This document shows positions 52,208-61,682 of a stretch of DNA of 64,000 nucleotides, piece by piece. Source of the DNA: Veillonellaceae bacterium. GTDB taxonomy: Bacteria; Bacillota; Negativicutes; JAAYSF01. The stretch is taken from NCBI GenBank assembly GCA_012523975.1, contig JAAYSF010000085.1, positions 20,590 to 84,589 of the forward strand, written 5' to 3'. A program made the position numbers and the translations under genes. The stretch's first letter is position 1. Every line of letters starts with the position of its first letter. Below the pieces are notes generated by a model, which worked only from the letters and a program-made list of their open reading frames with translations, was not told the origin of the DNA and ran no database searches.

Positions 52208-53821
52208 ATGCAAATAATAATATCTGATATCAATTGGTACATACCGGCGCTTGCACTTATAATTCTTGTGATAGCATCATTATTCTTGGCTAAACCGCTA
52301 ATGCGTTACGTTATTTCTCGAGTAACCAACGATGCTATGGCAAAACTGTTATCGGATGACTATGACCAAAATCTTGCAGAACTACTTCCGTCCTTAAAGC
52401 GATTTTCGCTGTTAAATTTACTTGAAATGAGTTTACGTGCCGAAAGCGGCAAAGCTATAACGCGGCCTTTGGGCTCTCCTAAGCAGTTTTTAGGCTTTGA
52501 TAACCTAATGTTCTCCCCCCGGCAGATGACTAGATTCTCGTTGCCTGAAAATGCCCAAATAGACATGAGCGTCACTATCGGCGTAAATGCCGAAAAACCG
52601 CTCACTCTAAAAATCCCGCTTATGATTGGTGCTATGGCTTATGGTTTAGCGCTGAGCGAGGAAGCAAAAATCGCCTTGGCCAGAGCATCAAAGATACTGC
52701 AAACGGCTACCAATTCCGGTGAAGGACCATTTTTACCCGAGGAACCGGAAGCGGCCGGCAAATTTATATTGCAAATTTGCCGTTGGCCATCATGGGGCGC
52801 GAGAACTGATCAACAGATTGCCGTTTCTGATATGCTCGAAGTCCAAATGGGACAAGGAGCTGACCTGGGAACAGCGCGTATCGAGGCTAAAGATATTGAA
52901 GGCAGAGCACGCATTCTGGGAGGCCTCGCTCCCGGCGAACCGGCGATAGCCCTTCCGGCCCCGCCGGGGATTCAGACTCCTGAAGATTGGCCTAAGTTCA
53001 TGAAAGATCTGAGGCAAAGGGCCAAAGGTATTCCCATCGCCCTAAAACTTATGGCTACTAACCGCCTTGAGGAAGAATTAGCTGTTGCGGTCGATTTAGG
53101 TTTTGACGCTATCGTTATTGATGGCGCCGGTGCCGGTTCACACGCAACTGCGCCAATTAAACAAGATGATTTCGGCATACCTAGCTTACATGCTTTGATT
53201 CGGGCAAAACACTATTTGAGAAATACACAGATTAGTATAATCGCGGCTGGCAGATTTTTTACACCAGGCCAATGCCTTAAAGCATTGGCCTTAGGGGCGG
53301 ACGCCATTTATTTGGGTACCGTTCCCCTCTTGGCCCTAGCCCATAACCAAACCACAAAAGTGACCCCATGGGAACCGCCTACAACGTTGGTATATTATAA
53401 CTCACCAATGAAAAAACTGCTAAATATTGACCAAGCTGCCACAAGTGTAGCAAATGTAATGACATCTATGGTTTTAGAAATGGAAGAGGCAATGCGGGCT
53501 TTAGGAAAGTCATCCTTGAAAGAGCTTAGTCCTGATGACCTCGTTGCTCTCGATTCATATACTGCGGAAATTACGAAAGTGAAACGGGTTTTTGATTATA
53601 AGAATCCCACTACTCAACAGTCCAGCTATGAAGAACAGCAATGCCGGAAGTCACTTGAACAATTAACCGCTTCCTTACGCTATGCTCACAGCCTGGAACA
53701 GCTAATGGAATCTGTGTTGCTAGAATTATGCTATAGCAACAGCCTGTCCCGTATCCAGAGCTTAAAAAGCGAGTACAATGCGTTAGTTCAACAAAAGGGA
53801 ATCTTAGATAAAATTCCTTAA
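52208..53821 (+). CDS. Membrane-anchored FMN-binding glutamate synthase-like protein, copy 2
   Basis: 537 residues, a paralogue of copy 1 with long runs of identity, for example VTNDAMAKLLSDDYDQNLAE and EMEEAMRALGKSSL. Same membrane helix and FMN barrel; here the phosphate loop is IDGAGAGSHATAP rather than GSQGGSH, and one extra residue sits in CRWPSWG. It carries a C-terminal extension of about 68 residues (from about 470) rich in Gln, Glu, Leu and Ser, likely coiled coil. Start ATG with GAGGATAA 8 bases upstream, like copy 1. Ends 21 bases from the convergent norB-like gene. Confidence 0.82.
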   Translation: MQIIISDINWYIPALALIILVIASLFLAKPLMRYVISRVTNDAMAKLLSDDYDQNLAELLPSLKRFSLLNLLEMSLRAESGKAITRPLGSPKQFLGFDNLMFSPRQMTRFSLPENAQIDMSVTIGVNAEKPLTLKIPLMIGAMAYGLALSEEAKIALARASKILQTATNSGEGPFLPEEPEAAGKFILQICRWPSWGARTDQQIAVSDMLEVQMGQGADLGTARIEAKDIEGRARILGGLAPGEPAIALPAPPGIQTPEDWPKFMKDLRQRAKGIPIALKLMATNRLEEELAVAVDLGFDAIVIDGAGAGSHATAPIKQDDFGIPSLHALIRAKHYLRNTQISIIAAGRFFTPGQCLKALALGADAIYLGTVPLLALAHNQTTKVTPWEPPTTLVYYNSPMKKLLNIDQAATSVANVMTSMVLEMEEAMRALGKSSLKELSPDDLVALDSYTAEITKVKRVFDYKNPTTQQSSYEEQQCRKSLEQLTASLRYAHSLEQLMESVLLELCYSNSLSRIQSLKSEYNALVQQKGILDKIP

Positions 53822-53842
53822 TAAAGTTTATGAATATCCTTG

Positions 53843-55432
53843 TCATTCTTTTTTCTTCTTTTCTTTCATCTTTTTTATGACCGCCAACATTTTTGATAGG
53901 TATTTTACTTCACCGAGCAACACCTCAATTTCTTTTAAACTACCCATCAAGTTTCGTATACTAAGCTGTATTTGTTGCAATTTCTGGATAGGGCGGTTAT
54001 CAGACTGCGCCCCGTCCTCAAAGAAAACATCTCTATGGCACCAAGCATTCTTTGCAATCACCCAAGCAAAGAGCGAACTGCCAAATGAGAAGACAAGCCC
54101 CCCAACTACTCGCGCAATAAGATACGGGCGAACCGTTTCATTAACCTCAATAATTGCTAATCCGGCTATATTAAGCAGATACGCCTGCAGCCACCCAGCA
54201 GCCAGTAGCGCTATGCTCATAATAATCAAACCGCCATTCAGGGCAAGAATAGCCAGCCAACATAACCGGTAATCGCGATGGTTTAATTTAAAGCCAGTAA
54301 AAAAAATATAAAAACATACTGCTAAGACCAAAAAACCGAACACCCCGAATAAAGCAAGATGTGAATGTGCTGACACAATATACGTCCCATGTGTATATCT
54401 GTTGATATTTGGATAAGACATAATTAATCCCAACATACTAGCCCCGAAAATGTGGTTGAACACACTAGAGGCAACTAAGGCAATGGTGATTTTTTCGCGG
54501 AGAGACAACTGACTAAAACGTTCTGTATCGCTGGTCTTAGTTAGACTAAAAACCAGCAAAAGAACAGGGATGGCTTGTATCGCACTAAAGATTCCGCCTA
54601 TCCAAATCCATATGCCCGGTACCCCAATCCAGTAATAATGATGCCCTGTTGCCAAAATTCCCGCTGCAGCTATCATAATAAGATCAAGATAAATCAATTT
54701 TTCGAGTGATTCTCTTTTTACACCAGTCGCTACTATCAGCAGTGCAGACATCAAACCTACCCCGATTAATTCCATGCTCATTTCTTCCCACAAATGAATA
54801 TACCAAAACTTAAATATCTCTTCGATTGTGGGATGAGCATAAGACATTATATTGGGTAAATAAAAAATAATCAGGCTCAAGCAGCCTGAGATAATGCCAA
54901 CCAATGTCCCCCTCGTTTTTGGCACGCCGCAGCTCATATATGTCCGCAGAAGATTATAAAATAAAGCCAGGCAGCCTATCAGCACTGCTAGCTTGAGCGG
55001 CTGTACCGCCTCTAGATACTCCCTGCCGTCATTAAAACCTAGCAACAAAGACCCAAGAATAGAAATAAGCGTCAGTATTAGGAACCAGAAGCTAATATTA
55101 ATCAATTTCGCGCTATAAATCTCACGTTCGGCCTCTTGACTAAAAAAGTAGTAAATACCACCGGTCATGCCTACTAGCATCCACAGTACACTGATATTTA
55201 AGTGAAAGGATCTTCCGACTGTGTACGGGATTGGACTGGGGATATCAAGAAAAACCATTTCTAAAGCTCCGCCTAACGAAACTAGTCCCTGGATACCAAA
55301 GAACATAAAAGCTGCCAATGAATATTTATAGGATAGCCGTTGCGATTGAAAAACCGCCGCAGGTAAAATTGGCTGTAATGGCGCTTGCGTTGTATCGGTT
55401 AGTTGGCAAATATTTCTTAGCAACTTAATCAT
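53843..55432 (-). CDS. norB: Nitric oxide reductase large subunit (NorB-like)
   Basis: 529 residues, about 12-13 membrane helices of the heme-copper oxidase superfamily. It reduces NO to N2O. Ligands: His in GRSFHLN (heme b), His and Glu in HLWEEMSMELIG, the His pair in ATGHHYYWIG (non-heme iron), and HGTYIVSAHSHLALFG (both hemes). No N-terminal quinol-type extension, so it is of the cytochrome c-dependent form. The Glu of SALEP in well-studied enzymes is Gln here (FSAIQAIP). A C-terminal tail (from ~455) is coiled and Lys-rich. Second gene after norC, 29 bases. Confidence 0.86.
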   Translation of the reverse strand: MIKLLRNICQLTDTTQAPLQPILPAAVFQSQRLSYKYSLAAFMFFGIQGLVSLGGALEMVFLDIPSPIPYTVGRSFHLNISVLWMLVGMTGGIYYFFSQEAEREIYSAKLINISFWFLILTLISILGSLLLGFNDGREYLEAVQPLKLAVLIGCLALFYNLLRTYMSCGVPKTRGTLVGIISGCLSLIIFYLPNIMSYAHPTIEEIFKFWYIHLWEEMSMELIGVGLMSALLIVATGVKRESLEKLIYLDLIMIAAAGILATGHHYYWIGVPGIWIWIGGIFSAIQAIPVLLLVFSLTKTSDTERFSQLSLREKITIALVASSVFNHIFGASMLGLIMSYPNINRYTHGTYIVSAHSHLALFGVFGFLVLAVCFYIFFTGFKLNHRDYRLCWLAILALNGGLIIMSIALLAAGWLQAYLLNIAGLAIIEVNETVRPYLIARVVGGLVFSFGSSLFAWVIAKNAWCHRDVFFEDGAQSDNRPIQKLQQIQLSIRNLMGSLKEIEVLLGEVKYLSKMLAVIKKMKEKKKKE

Positions 55433-55461
55433 AATCGCTCCAACCCATAGTTTTTAGTTAC

Positions 55462-55854
55462 CTACTTATTAGCCGAAGGAGGCCAATCTAATGTGTTTAT
55501 TGAGTTAACAAATTCAAGATAGGCACTGACTTGCTGAGCTTCCCATAACGTTAACTGCTCATGCCGTTTATGTTTCGCACCATTAAGCAGCGGCGCAGCG
55601 GTTAAATACCCTATTATCCTCTCAGGACCAAACTTAGCATAAGCCTTGGTTAAATCTCCCCCCCAGTAACCTCCGTTACCAAATACCGTGTGGCATTCAA
55701 TACACGCCTTACTTTGAAAGATTTGTTTGCCCTGTGCAGCTGCGCTTGGAATCATATTCATTTCAATACTGCTTATTGATTGTGAAACTAAACTACCAAA
55801 ACCTATCCCAGCCAGAATTAAACTGGCACAATAAATTAGTAGCATCCGGCGCAT
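55462..55854 (-). CDS. norC: Nitric oxide reductase cytochrome c subunit (NorC-like)
   Basis: 130 residues: an N-terminal membrane anchor (RRMLLIYCASLILAGIGFGS) and one heme c site, QSKACIECHTVFGNGGYWGGDL (CxxCH), ending in the NorC-type NSINTLDWPP. In normal NorC a Met from a MPxF/L segment is the second heme ligand; the aligned part here is AKHKRHEQLTLWEAQQV with no Met, but two His. Start ATG 55854, with GGAGGGAAT directly upstream; the open frame goes 13 codons further. Delivers electrons to NorB. Confidence 0.83.
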   Translation of the reverse strand: MRRMLLIYCASLILAGIGFGSLVSQSISSIEMNMIPSAAAQGKQIFQSKACIECHTVFGNGGYWGGDLTKAYAKFGPERIIGYLTAAPLLNGAKHKRHEQLTLWEAQQVSAYLEFVNSINTLDWPPSANK

Positions 55855-56015
55855 ATTCCCTCCAGCGAAACCAGTTAGTACAATTTTCTCCAATTTAGGA
55901 AAAAATATTAGAAAAGACTTAGCTTGCCAAGTGCGCCGCCTGCAAGTGCGTTCTTGAGCAATTTTTTTATGAAATTTGCATCGACTAATGAATTATTAAA
56001 TAGCGCATATGCCAT

Positions 56016-56039
56016 CCTTATAGTATCAATACTACAAGG
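56016..56039. promoter_or_regulatory. Palindrome at the start of the YIEGIA gene
   Basis: CCTTaTAGTA tcaa TACTAcAAGG, nine of ten arm bases paired, ending 2 bases before the GTG. It covers the only plausible ribosome site, AAGGA, so it could act as an operator or as an RNA stem that hides the site. Confidence 0.55.
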
Positions 56040-56041
56040 AT

Positions 56042-56971
56042 GTGGTAAAGCTGGACGGAAAAGGACCAATCTCGATAGATACTCTTACGCTTATTGTCGT
56101 CGCAACAATAGTGGGAACACTGGCCCGTTATCTTACATTAAAAGTAGATTACCGGCAGTATCCCTCCCATCCTAACGGATATCTCATTCATCTCGTTATT
56201 GCTTTCATCGCCGCTGGGATTGGTGCTGTGGCAATTCCGGCAATAAAAAGCAACAACTTCACTGCGGTAACTTTCTTAGCAATTGCTATTCAGCACTTTC
56301 GCGACGTTCGGAAAACCGAGCGCGAAAGTCTTAGAGGCTTAGAAAGCACTGAGTTTACCCCGCGAGGCGAAGCGTATATAGACGGCATCGCAAAAACCTT
56401 TGAAGCGCGCAACTATTTTTCGCTTCTTGTCTCGCTAAGCACAGCAGCAGCCATGGAATCACTACGCGGCCTAGGCTTCACCAATCTGGCTGTCCAGTCG
56501 GTGGCAGGAATATTTGTCGGTTATTTTGTTTATATCGGACTAAGCCGCTTTGCTAAAGGTAAGACGGTAGGCGATATTGCCAAAATTAAGCCCGGTCAAA
56601 TCGAAGTAAGAGGCTCAGAACTTTATGTTGACGGTATTTTTGTCAGCAACACTTTAGGCACTGAGAATGCGCAGAAAATGGTTCTCGCTGAAGGGCTGGC
56701 GTTAGTAATTGAACCTAATGAGGAGCATTACCGGATTACTTTGGATAACTTTGGTCAGCGCAAGGCAATACTGTTCGAAGCAACCCGCAGTGTCGGTGTT
56801 AAACGCTATCACTATACACGCAAAGATTACGAGAGCGGCAAGACAATAATCGTGCTTGTCCCACTCATCCGCGATCAAGAAAAGCTGATTAGCGTCGTTA
56901 GCCACACACCATTACTGGAATCAGTAAAGAAAAGTCATTCCGTAATGAAATCAAACATAGTAGGAGACTAA
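56042..56971 (+). CDS. YIEGIA-family membrane protein
   Basis: 309 residues with about five to six membrane helices in the first ~180 and a C-terminal soluble part. The segment EAYIDGIAKTFEARNYFSLL is the family's name motif (YIEGIA, here YIDGIA). The family is found in spore-forming Firmicutes; its role is unclear. GTG start; the ribosome site overlaps a palindrome and is close (2-3 bases), so translation may be regulated or the start may differ. Cotranscribed with the small partner gene that begins 1 base later. Confidence 0.87.
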   Translation: MVKLDGKGPISIDTLTLIVVATIVGTLARYLTLKVDYRQYPSHPNGYLIHLVIAFIAAGIGAVAIPAIKSNNFTAVTFLAIAIQHFRDVRKTERESLRGLESTEFTPRGEAYIDGIAKTFEARNYFSLLVSLSTAAAMESLRGLGFTNLAVQSVAGIFVGYFVYIGLSRFAKGKTVGDIAKIKPGQIEVRGSELYVDGIFVSNTLGTENAQKMVLAEGLALVIEPNEEHYRITLDNFGQRKAILFEATRSVGVKRYHYTRKDYESGKTIIVLVPLIRDQEKLISVVSHTPLLESVKKSHSVMKSNIVGD

Positions 56972-56972
56972 A

Positions 56973-57167
56973 ATGGAAACCAAACAAAGTATTGAAATTG
57001 CAGCGGCAATCACCCTGCCCCACCATAAAGTCCCTGGCTCAGGCACGGCTTTTATGATTGAAGCTGCCAATGAAGAAGAGCAATATAAGCTGATGCAGGA
57101 TGTGGCTAAGGCCATCAAAGCCGATGTAGTAAAGTTAAGCAATGGGATATTTATTCTTGTTAGGTAG
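56973..57167 (+). CDS. YIEGIA partner (capping complex subunit)
   Basis: 64 residues: EIAAAITLPHHKVPGSGTAF, then an alpha/beta part AFMIEAANEEEQYKLMQDVAKAI. Matches the small protein annotated as the capping complex subunit for YIEGIA and always encoded next to it. Start ATG with TAGGAGAC 5 bases upstream. Function as a cap is only inferred from the family name. Followed by a shared terminator. Confidence 0.78.
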   Translation: METKQSIEIAAAITLPHHKVPGSGTAFMIEAANEEEQYKLMQDVAKAIKADVVKLSNGIFILVR

Positions 57168-57170
57168 TTA

Positions 57171-57206
57171 AAAGACTGGAAGACGCAAATCGTCTTTCCA
57201 GTCTTT
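57171..57206. terminator. Bidirectional terminator
   Basis: AAAGACTGGAAGACG caaat CGTCTTTCCAGTCTTT, 15-base arms, between convergent YIEGIA-partner and copA genes. Confidence 0.9.
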
Positions 57207-57217
57207 GTTCATTCAGC

Positions 57218-59641
57218 TTATTTATCAGGCGTAAACCGCTTGAGCCGCAAGGCGTTAGTTACTACTGATACAGAACTGAAGGCCATTGCGGTACCGGCCA
57301 AGACCGGCGATAAAAAACCGGCAGCGGCAACGGGAATTCCCAGGGTGTTGTAAATCAACGCCCAGAACAGGTTTTGTTTAATATTGAGCATAGTTGCTTT
57401 GCTCAGCTTTATGGCCGCTACGATACCGTTTAAATCGCCGCGCATTAAGGTAATATCGGCTGCTTCGATTGCCACATCAGTTCCGGTTCCGATGGCAAAA
57501 CCGACATCTGCGGTCGCCAGCGCCGGAGCATCATTGATGCCATCGCCAACCATGGCTACCACCTTCCCCTCTTGCTTAAGCGCCTGTACCTTTTCGGCCT
57601 TATTTTCCGGCAAGACCTCAGCCAGTACATTATTAATGCCGACCTTTTGCGCGATGGCCTTAGCGGCCCGTTCATTATCGCCGGTTAACATCCAGACTTC
57701 GATACCTAATTTCTTAAGTTCGGCTACTGCTTCAGCAGAACTTTCTTTCACGGTATCGGCTACTGCCAGTAAACCAGCCATTTTATTATCAACAGCCATA
57801 AGCATAACAGTTTTGCCTTGCTGTTCGAGCTGCTCTATATCGGCAAGCATATCATTAAAATCAATATTGTTATCACGCATCAGCTTGCGGGTACCGACAA
57901 GAATCTGCCGGCCATCGATTGCGGACTTTACACCGTGACCGGGAATAGCTTCAAACTCATCGGGATCATCAGCTGCGACCCTCTGCTGTTTGCCGTAATC
58001 AACAATTGCCTGGGCCAATGGATGCTCAGATTTTTTTTCAGCCCGTACGGCCAGCGTTAAAACCTCTGCTTGTGAAAGCCCGGCCAAGGCAATGATATCA
58101 GTAACTTCTGGCTGGCCCTTGGTTATGGTCCCAGTTTTATCTAAAACAATCGTTGTTAAACGATGGGCATTTTCCAGATGTTCTGCCCCCTTGATTAGAA
58201 TCCCATTCTCAGCACCTTTACCCGTTCCGACCATTATCGATGTCGGGGTAGCCAATCCCAGAGCACACGGGCAGGCAATAACCAGTACGGCTGTAAAATT
58301 TACAAGCGCGCGAGAGAAATTCCCTGGATCAAAGATAAAATACCAACCGGCAAATGTTAATAGCGCAATACCAACAACGGCCGGCACAAAATAGCCCGAT
58401 ACAACGTCGGCAAAACGCTGAATAGGCGCTTTTGAACCCTGTGCCGCTTCGACAATCCGCACTATTTGAGCTAAAGCAGTATCTTTACCGACTTTGGTTG
58501 CTCTAAATTTGAAAGTGCCGAATTTATTAATCGTGGCTCCAACTACTTCATCAGCTTGCTTTTTGTCAACTGGCAGACTTTCTCCAGTTAGCATTGACTC
58601 ATCAACCGTTGAATTCCCCTCAGTGATTATCCCGTCGACCGGAATCTTTTCGCCGGGCCGGACAATTACAATATCCCCAACCATCACGTTTTCTACCGGA
58701 ATATCAACTTCCTGCCCTTCTCGCACAACTCTGGCCGTCTTAGCCTGCAAACCCATCAATGCTTTTATGGCCTCTGATGTACGGCCCTTGGCATTGGCTT
58801 CTAATAATTTTCCTAAAATAATGAGCGTAATGAGAATTGCAGAGGTTTCAAAATACAACTCATTATTGTTTTGAAATACATTAACAATACTGTAAAAATA
58901 AGCGGCTGAGGTGCCAAGCGCTACTAAAACATCCATGTTGGCACTGCCATTTTTCAGGGCCAGATAGGCCCCGCGATAAAATTGCCCCCCGGCGATGAAC
59001 TGGACAGGTGTTGCTAACGCCCACTGAAAGTACGGATTGAGCAGAATATGAGCAACGGGCCCTACCGCGCCCATTACGTGAAAAATCATCGCCATTAAAA
59101 GGGGAATTGAAAACACAGCGGCAAGAAATAAGCGGAATTTTTGGTGACTGACTTCTGCCAGCCTGACTTCCTTTGCTTTATCGGACTCTTCAGCGCTAGT
59201 CGCGTTATGCGCGCCAAATCCTAAGTTCTCAATTTTTGCCTTAATATCACTAACGCTAACGTCGCCGTAATTAAATTCAATAATTGCTTTCTCGGCCGCT
59301 AAATTTACAGTCGCGCTGTATATACCGTTCATTCTACTTAAAGCTTTTTCAATTCGGCTTGAGCAAGCAGCGCAACTCATACCGGTAATTTTGAGCTCAA
59401 CCCTATCTTTTATAACCTGAAAACCCAAACCTTCAATTTTGGCCGCAATGTCTTTTAAGCTAATTTGCTTTGAATCGTAAGCAACCGAAGCCTTTTCGAC
59501 AGCAAAGTTTACCCTAGCCTCTTCAACGCCGGGCAAACGTCCCAAGCCTTTTTCAATCCTGCTGGCACAGGCAGCGCACGACATGCCGCCTATCTTAAGC
59601 GTAGCCGAGGTTATTTTAGTCGTACTATTTTCTTTCGTCAT
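57218..59641 (-). CDS. copA: Copper-exporting P-type ATPase
   Basis: 807 residues. Two N-terminal heavy-metal domains ([15 protein letters not shown] and [15 protein letters not shown]), eight membrane helices, the actuator [10 protein letters not shown], the transport-site [16 protein letters not shown], phosphorylation site [17 protein letters not shown] (HP motif), and [13 protein letters not shown] and the C-terminal metal-site residues indicate Cu(I) export. Preceded by csoR (25 bases) under a CsoR-type operator. ATG 59641 has TAGGTG upstream; GTG 59650 is possible. No copZ chaperone gene is adjacent. Confidence 0.96.
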   Translation of the reverse strand: MTKENSTTKITSATLKIGGMSCAACASRIEKGLGRLPGVEEARVNFAVEKASVAYDSKQISLKDIAAKIEGLGFQVIKDRVELKITGMSCAACSSRIEKALSRMNGIYSATVNLAAEKAIIEFNYGDVSVSDIKAKIENLGFGAHNATSAEESDKAKEVRLAEVSHQKFRLFLAAVFSIPLLMAMIFHVMGAVGPVAHILLNPYFQWALATPVQFIAGGQFYRGAYLALKNGSANMDVLVALGTSAAYFYSIVNVFQNNNELYFETSAILITLIILGKLLEANAKGRTSEAIKALMGLQAKTARVVREGQEVDIPVENVMVGDIVIVRPGEKIPVDGIITEGNSTVDESMLTGESLPVDKKQADEVVGATINKFGTFKFRATKVGKDTALAQIVRIVEAAQGSKAPIQRFADVVSGYFVPAVVGIALLTFAGWYFIFDPGNFSRALVNFTAVLVIACPCALGLATPTSIMVGTGKGAENGILIKGAEHLENAHRLTTIVLDKTGTITKGQPEVTDIIALAGLSQAEVLTLAVRAEKKSEHPLAQAIVDYGKQQRVAADDPDEFEAIPGHGVKSAIDGRQILVGTRKLMRDNNIDFNDMLADIEQLEQQGKTVMLMAVDNKMAGLLAVADTVKESSAEAVAELKKLGIEVWMLTGDNERAAKAIAQKVGINNVLAEVLPENKAEKVQALKQEGKVVAMVGDGINDAPALATADVGFAIGTGTDVAIEAADITLMRGDLNGIVAAIKLSKATMLNIKQNLFWALIYNTLGIPVAAAGFLSPVLAGTAMAFSSVSVVTNALRLKRFTPDK

Positions 59642-59666
59642 AATTTTCACCTACTTAGTCAGACCA

Positions 59667-59936
59667 CTATTTTGTAAATTTGGACAAGACAGTCATGAGC
59701 TCATTAATTGATTCTTCGGCGCGGTCTTCTTGAACTGCATTGACAACACAGCTTTTAGTATGACTCTCGAGAATTTTCAGCCCTACCTGGTTTAAAGCTG
59801 ATCGCGCCGCTACAACCTGCTGTAAAATGTCGACACAATACCTTTTATCATTAACCATTTTTTCAATGCCATTTATTTGCCCAGCGATTCTTCGCAAGCG
59901 CTTAGTAAGATCATTTCTTTCCTGGTCGTTTAGCAT
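59667..59936 (-). CDS. csoR: CsoR-family copper-sensing repressor
   Basis: 89 residues, all helical. Cu(I) ligands Cys in KRYCVDILQQ and the HTKSC pair (His, Cys) in ILESHTKSCVV fit CsoR rather than the formaldehyde or sulfide sensors. It represses its operon until copper binds. Start ATG with AAAGGAG upstream; operator 59953-59978 lies directly before it, and copA follows. Confidence 0.93.
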   Translation of the reverse strand: MLNDQERNDLTKRLRRIAGQINGIEKMVNDKRYCVDILQQVVAARSALNQVGLKILESHTKSCVVNAVQEDRAEESINELMTVLSKFTK

Positions 59937-59952
59937 GCTTTACATCTCCTTT

Positions 59953-59978
59953 ATATACTATACCCCCGTATAGTATAT
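59953..59978. promoter_or_regulatory. CsoR operator
   Basis: ATATACTATAC cccc GTATAGTATAT, a perfect 11-base inverted repeat with a 4-base C spacer, matching the known TAnACCCnnnnGGGTA-like class. It covers the predicted transcription start of csoR-copA. Confidence 0.9.
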
Positions 59979-60005
59979 AATATAGTTATTAAAGGCCCTT
60001 GTCAA
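59977..60005 (-). promoter_or_regulatory. csoR-copA promoter
   Basis: -35 TTGACA (60000-60005), 17-base spacer, -10 TATTAT (59977-59982), abutting the CsoR operator. Confidence 0.78.
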
Positions 60006-60080
60006 ATGAATATTCCTATTATAGCAATACAGAATATATCTTATACAACCGCTAAAAAACTGCACAACTTTTAGAAACCC

Positions 60081-60112
60081 GGCTTGCGCCGAGCTTTGCT
60101 AAAGCGCAAGCC
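60081..60112. other. Orphan GC-rich hairpin
   Basis: GGCTTGCGC ... GCGCAAGCC with an inner GCTTT-gct-AAAGC stem. No T-run, in the gap between csoR-copA promoter and the DAACS terminator. Confidence 0.35.
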
Positions 60113-60165
60113 GCCAGTTGCGCTTATGTCACAAAAGAACATTTATAAACTCTGGTAAAACGACA

Positions 60166-60197
60166 AAAAGAAGGTGGCTATGCCACCTTCTTTTTTG
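60166..60197 (-). terminator. Terminator after the DAACS gene
   Basis: AAAAGAAGGTGGC tat GCCACCTTCTTTT with T-runs on both sides, 17 bases after the stop. Confidence 0.9.
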
Positions 60198-60213
60198 TTA
60201 TAATCGTTAAAAA

Positions 60214-61428
60214 TTATGCTGATAAATCTTTGTTTGCCGCCATATCTTCGCTACGCTGGATGAATACGGTAGCAACAGCATCACCAGTTATATTAACAGT
60301 GGTACGAGCCATATCCAATACCCTGTCAACACCGGCAATTAAAGCAATTCCTTCAATCGGCAAATTAACAGATTGCAAAGCAAGGGTCAACATAATCAGG
60401 CCGGCTCCAGGCACACCTGCAGTACCGATTGATGCCAAGGTACCGGTCAAAACTAGAATAGCCATCTGGCCTAAGGACAAATCGATGCCGTAAACCTGCG
60501 CCACAAACAGTGCGCATACACCTTGATATATTGCTGTGCCATCCATGTTTATCGTTGCGCCAAGCGGTAATACGAAACTAGAGACCTCTTTTGATACCCC
60601 TAAGTTCTCCTGAGTATTTTTCATGGTAACAGGCAGGGTTGCTGCGCTGCTGCAAGTTGAGAAGGCAATTAACTGCGCAGGTGCTATGCCTTTGAAAAAT
60701 TTCACAGGACTCATACGCCCTAGGACAGATACAATACCACTATATGTTAGCGCCATATGCACCAAACATCCGATATAAACCGCTCCAATTACTTTGGCCA
60801 AAGGTATAAGCACTTTAGGACCGTTTTCGGCCACTACCGGTAAAATAAGCGCGAAAACGCCGTATGGTGCAACTAACATAATAGCGTTAACAATTTTGTA
60901 AGTCACTTCAGCCAAACCATCAAAAAAGTCATTTACCGGCTTAGCACGATCACCAACCATTGTAATGCCAACACCTACAAATAAGGCGAATGTTATAATT
61001 TGCAGCATATCGCCTGATCCCATAGCTTGAATCGGGTTGGTCGGCACTATATTAACCAGAACACTCATAATTGATGGGGCCTCTTTGCCCTTATAAACTA
61101 CATCAGCAGGCAGTGAAAGACCTAATCCGGGATTTAGAATCAGCGACATAGCAATGCCAATGGCCACTGCAAAACCTGTGGTAATTAAGTAAAATGCCAT
61201 TGTCTTACCGCCTATGCGGCCTAACTTTTTAACATCCCCCAAACTGGCGGCGCCTACCACCAAGGATGCAAATACTAATGGTACAATTATCATTTTAATT
61301 AAATTAATAAATAATGTCCCGATTGGCGCAATCCACATTTTAATAAATCCAACATTATCCGGCCCAGCAATTAACCCGGCGATAACGCCTAGTACTAAGC
61401 CGACAAGAATCTTGGTTGATAGATGCAT
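60214..61428 (-). CDS. Dicarboxylate/amino acid:cation symporter (DAACS family)
   Basis: 404 residues, eight membrane helices plus two re-entrant loops. Marks FSTCSSAATLPVTMKN (HP1), GATINMDGTAIYQGV and GTLASIGTAGVPGAGLIML (HP2). Imports C4-dicarboxylates or acidic amino acids with H+ or Na+; GltP/GltT or DctA function cannot be separated. Start ATG with AAAGGAGGT upstream; promoter at 61487-61516. Confidence 0.93.
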   Translation of the reverse strand: MHLSTKILVGLVLGVIAGLIAGPDNVGFIKMWIAPIGTLFINLIKMIIVPLVFASLVVGAASLGDVKKLGRIGGKTMAFYLITTGFAVAIGIAMSLILNPGLGLSLPADVVYKGKEAPSIMSVLVNIVPTNPIQAMGSGDMLQIITFALFVGVGITMVGDRAKPVNDFFDGLAEVTYKIVNAIMLVAPYGVFALILPVVAENGPKVLIPLAKVIGAVYIGCLVHMALTYSGIVSVLGRMSPVKFFKGIAPAQLIAFSTCSSAATLPVTMKNTQENLGVSKEVSSFVLPLGATINMDGTAIYQGVCALFVAQVYGIDLSLGQMAILVLTGTLASIGTAGVPGAGLIMLTLALQSVNLPIEGIALIAGVDRVLDMARTTVNITGDAVATVFIQRSEDMAANKDLSA

Positions 61429-61486
61429 TTAATGACCTCCTTTAAGATTAAATATAGATAATTTTTCCGTAGTACCCACAAAAGCT

Positions 61487-61516
61487 ATTATACAAATAAA
61501 ATTACCTAGTTGTAAA
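61487..61516 (-). promoter_or_regulatory. Promoter of the DAACS gene
   Basis: -35 TTTACA (61511-61516), 18-base spacer ending TTTG (extended -10), -10 TATAAT (61487-61492). Confidence 0.65.
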
Positions 61517-61682
61517 TAACGGCTAAATTATATTGAATATTCAGCAATTAATGCACCGATGCCTTTTTTAGGTAAGGCTTAAATCATAGCACGCCGCATA
61601 TACATTATTGTGATTTGGGAGATAGGCGCAAGGGTATCCCTAACCCCGTACTAGTAATGATAATAATAAAGGAGCGATTTGT

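Noticed and set aside
50771..53821. Assembly artefact as the cause of the tandem GltB-like genes
   Set aside because: The copies differ throughout, including an insertion and a 68-residue tail, so they are true paralogues.
57384..57938. 184-codon plus-strand frame
   Set aside because: Antisense to the copA ATPase domain.
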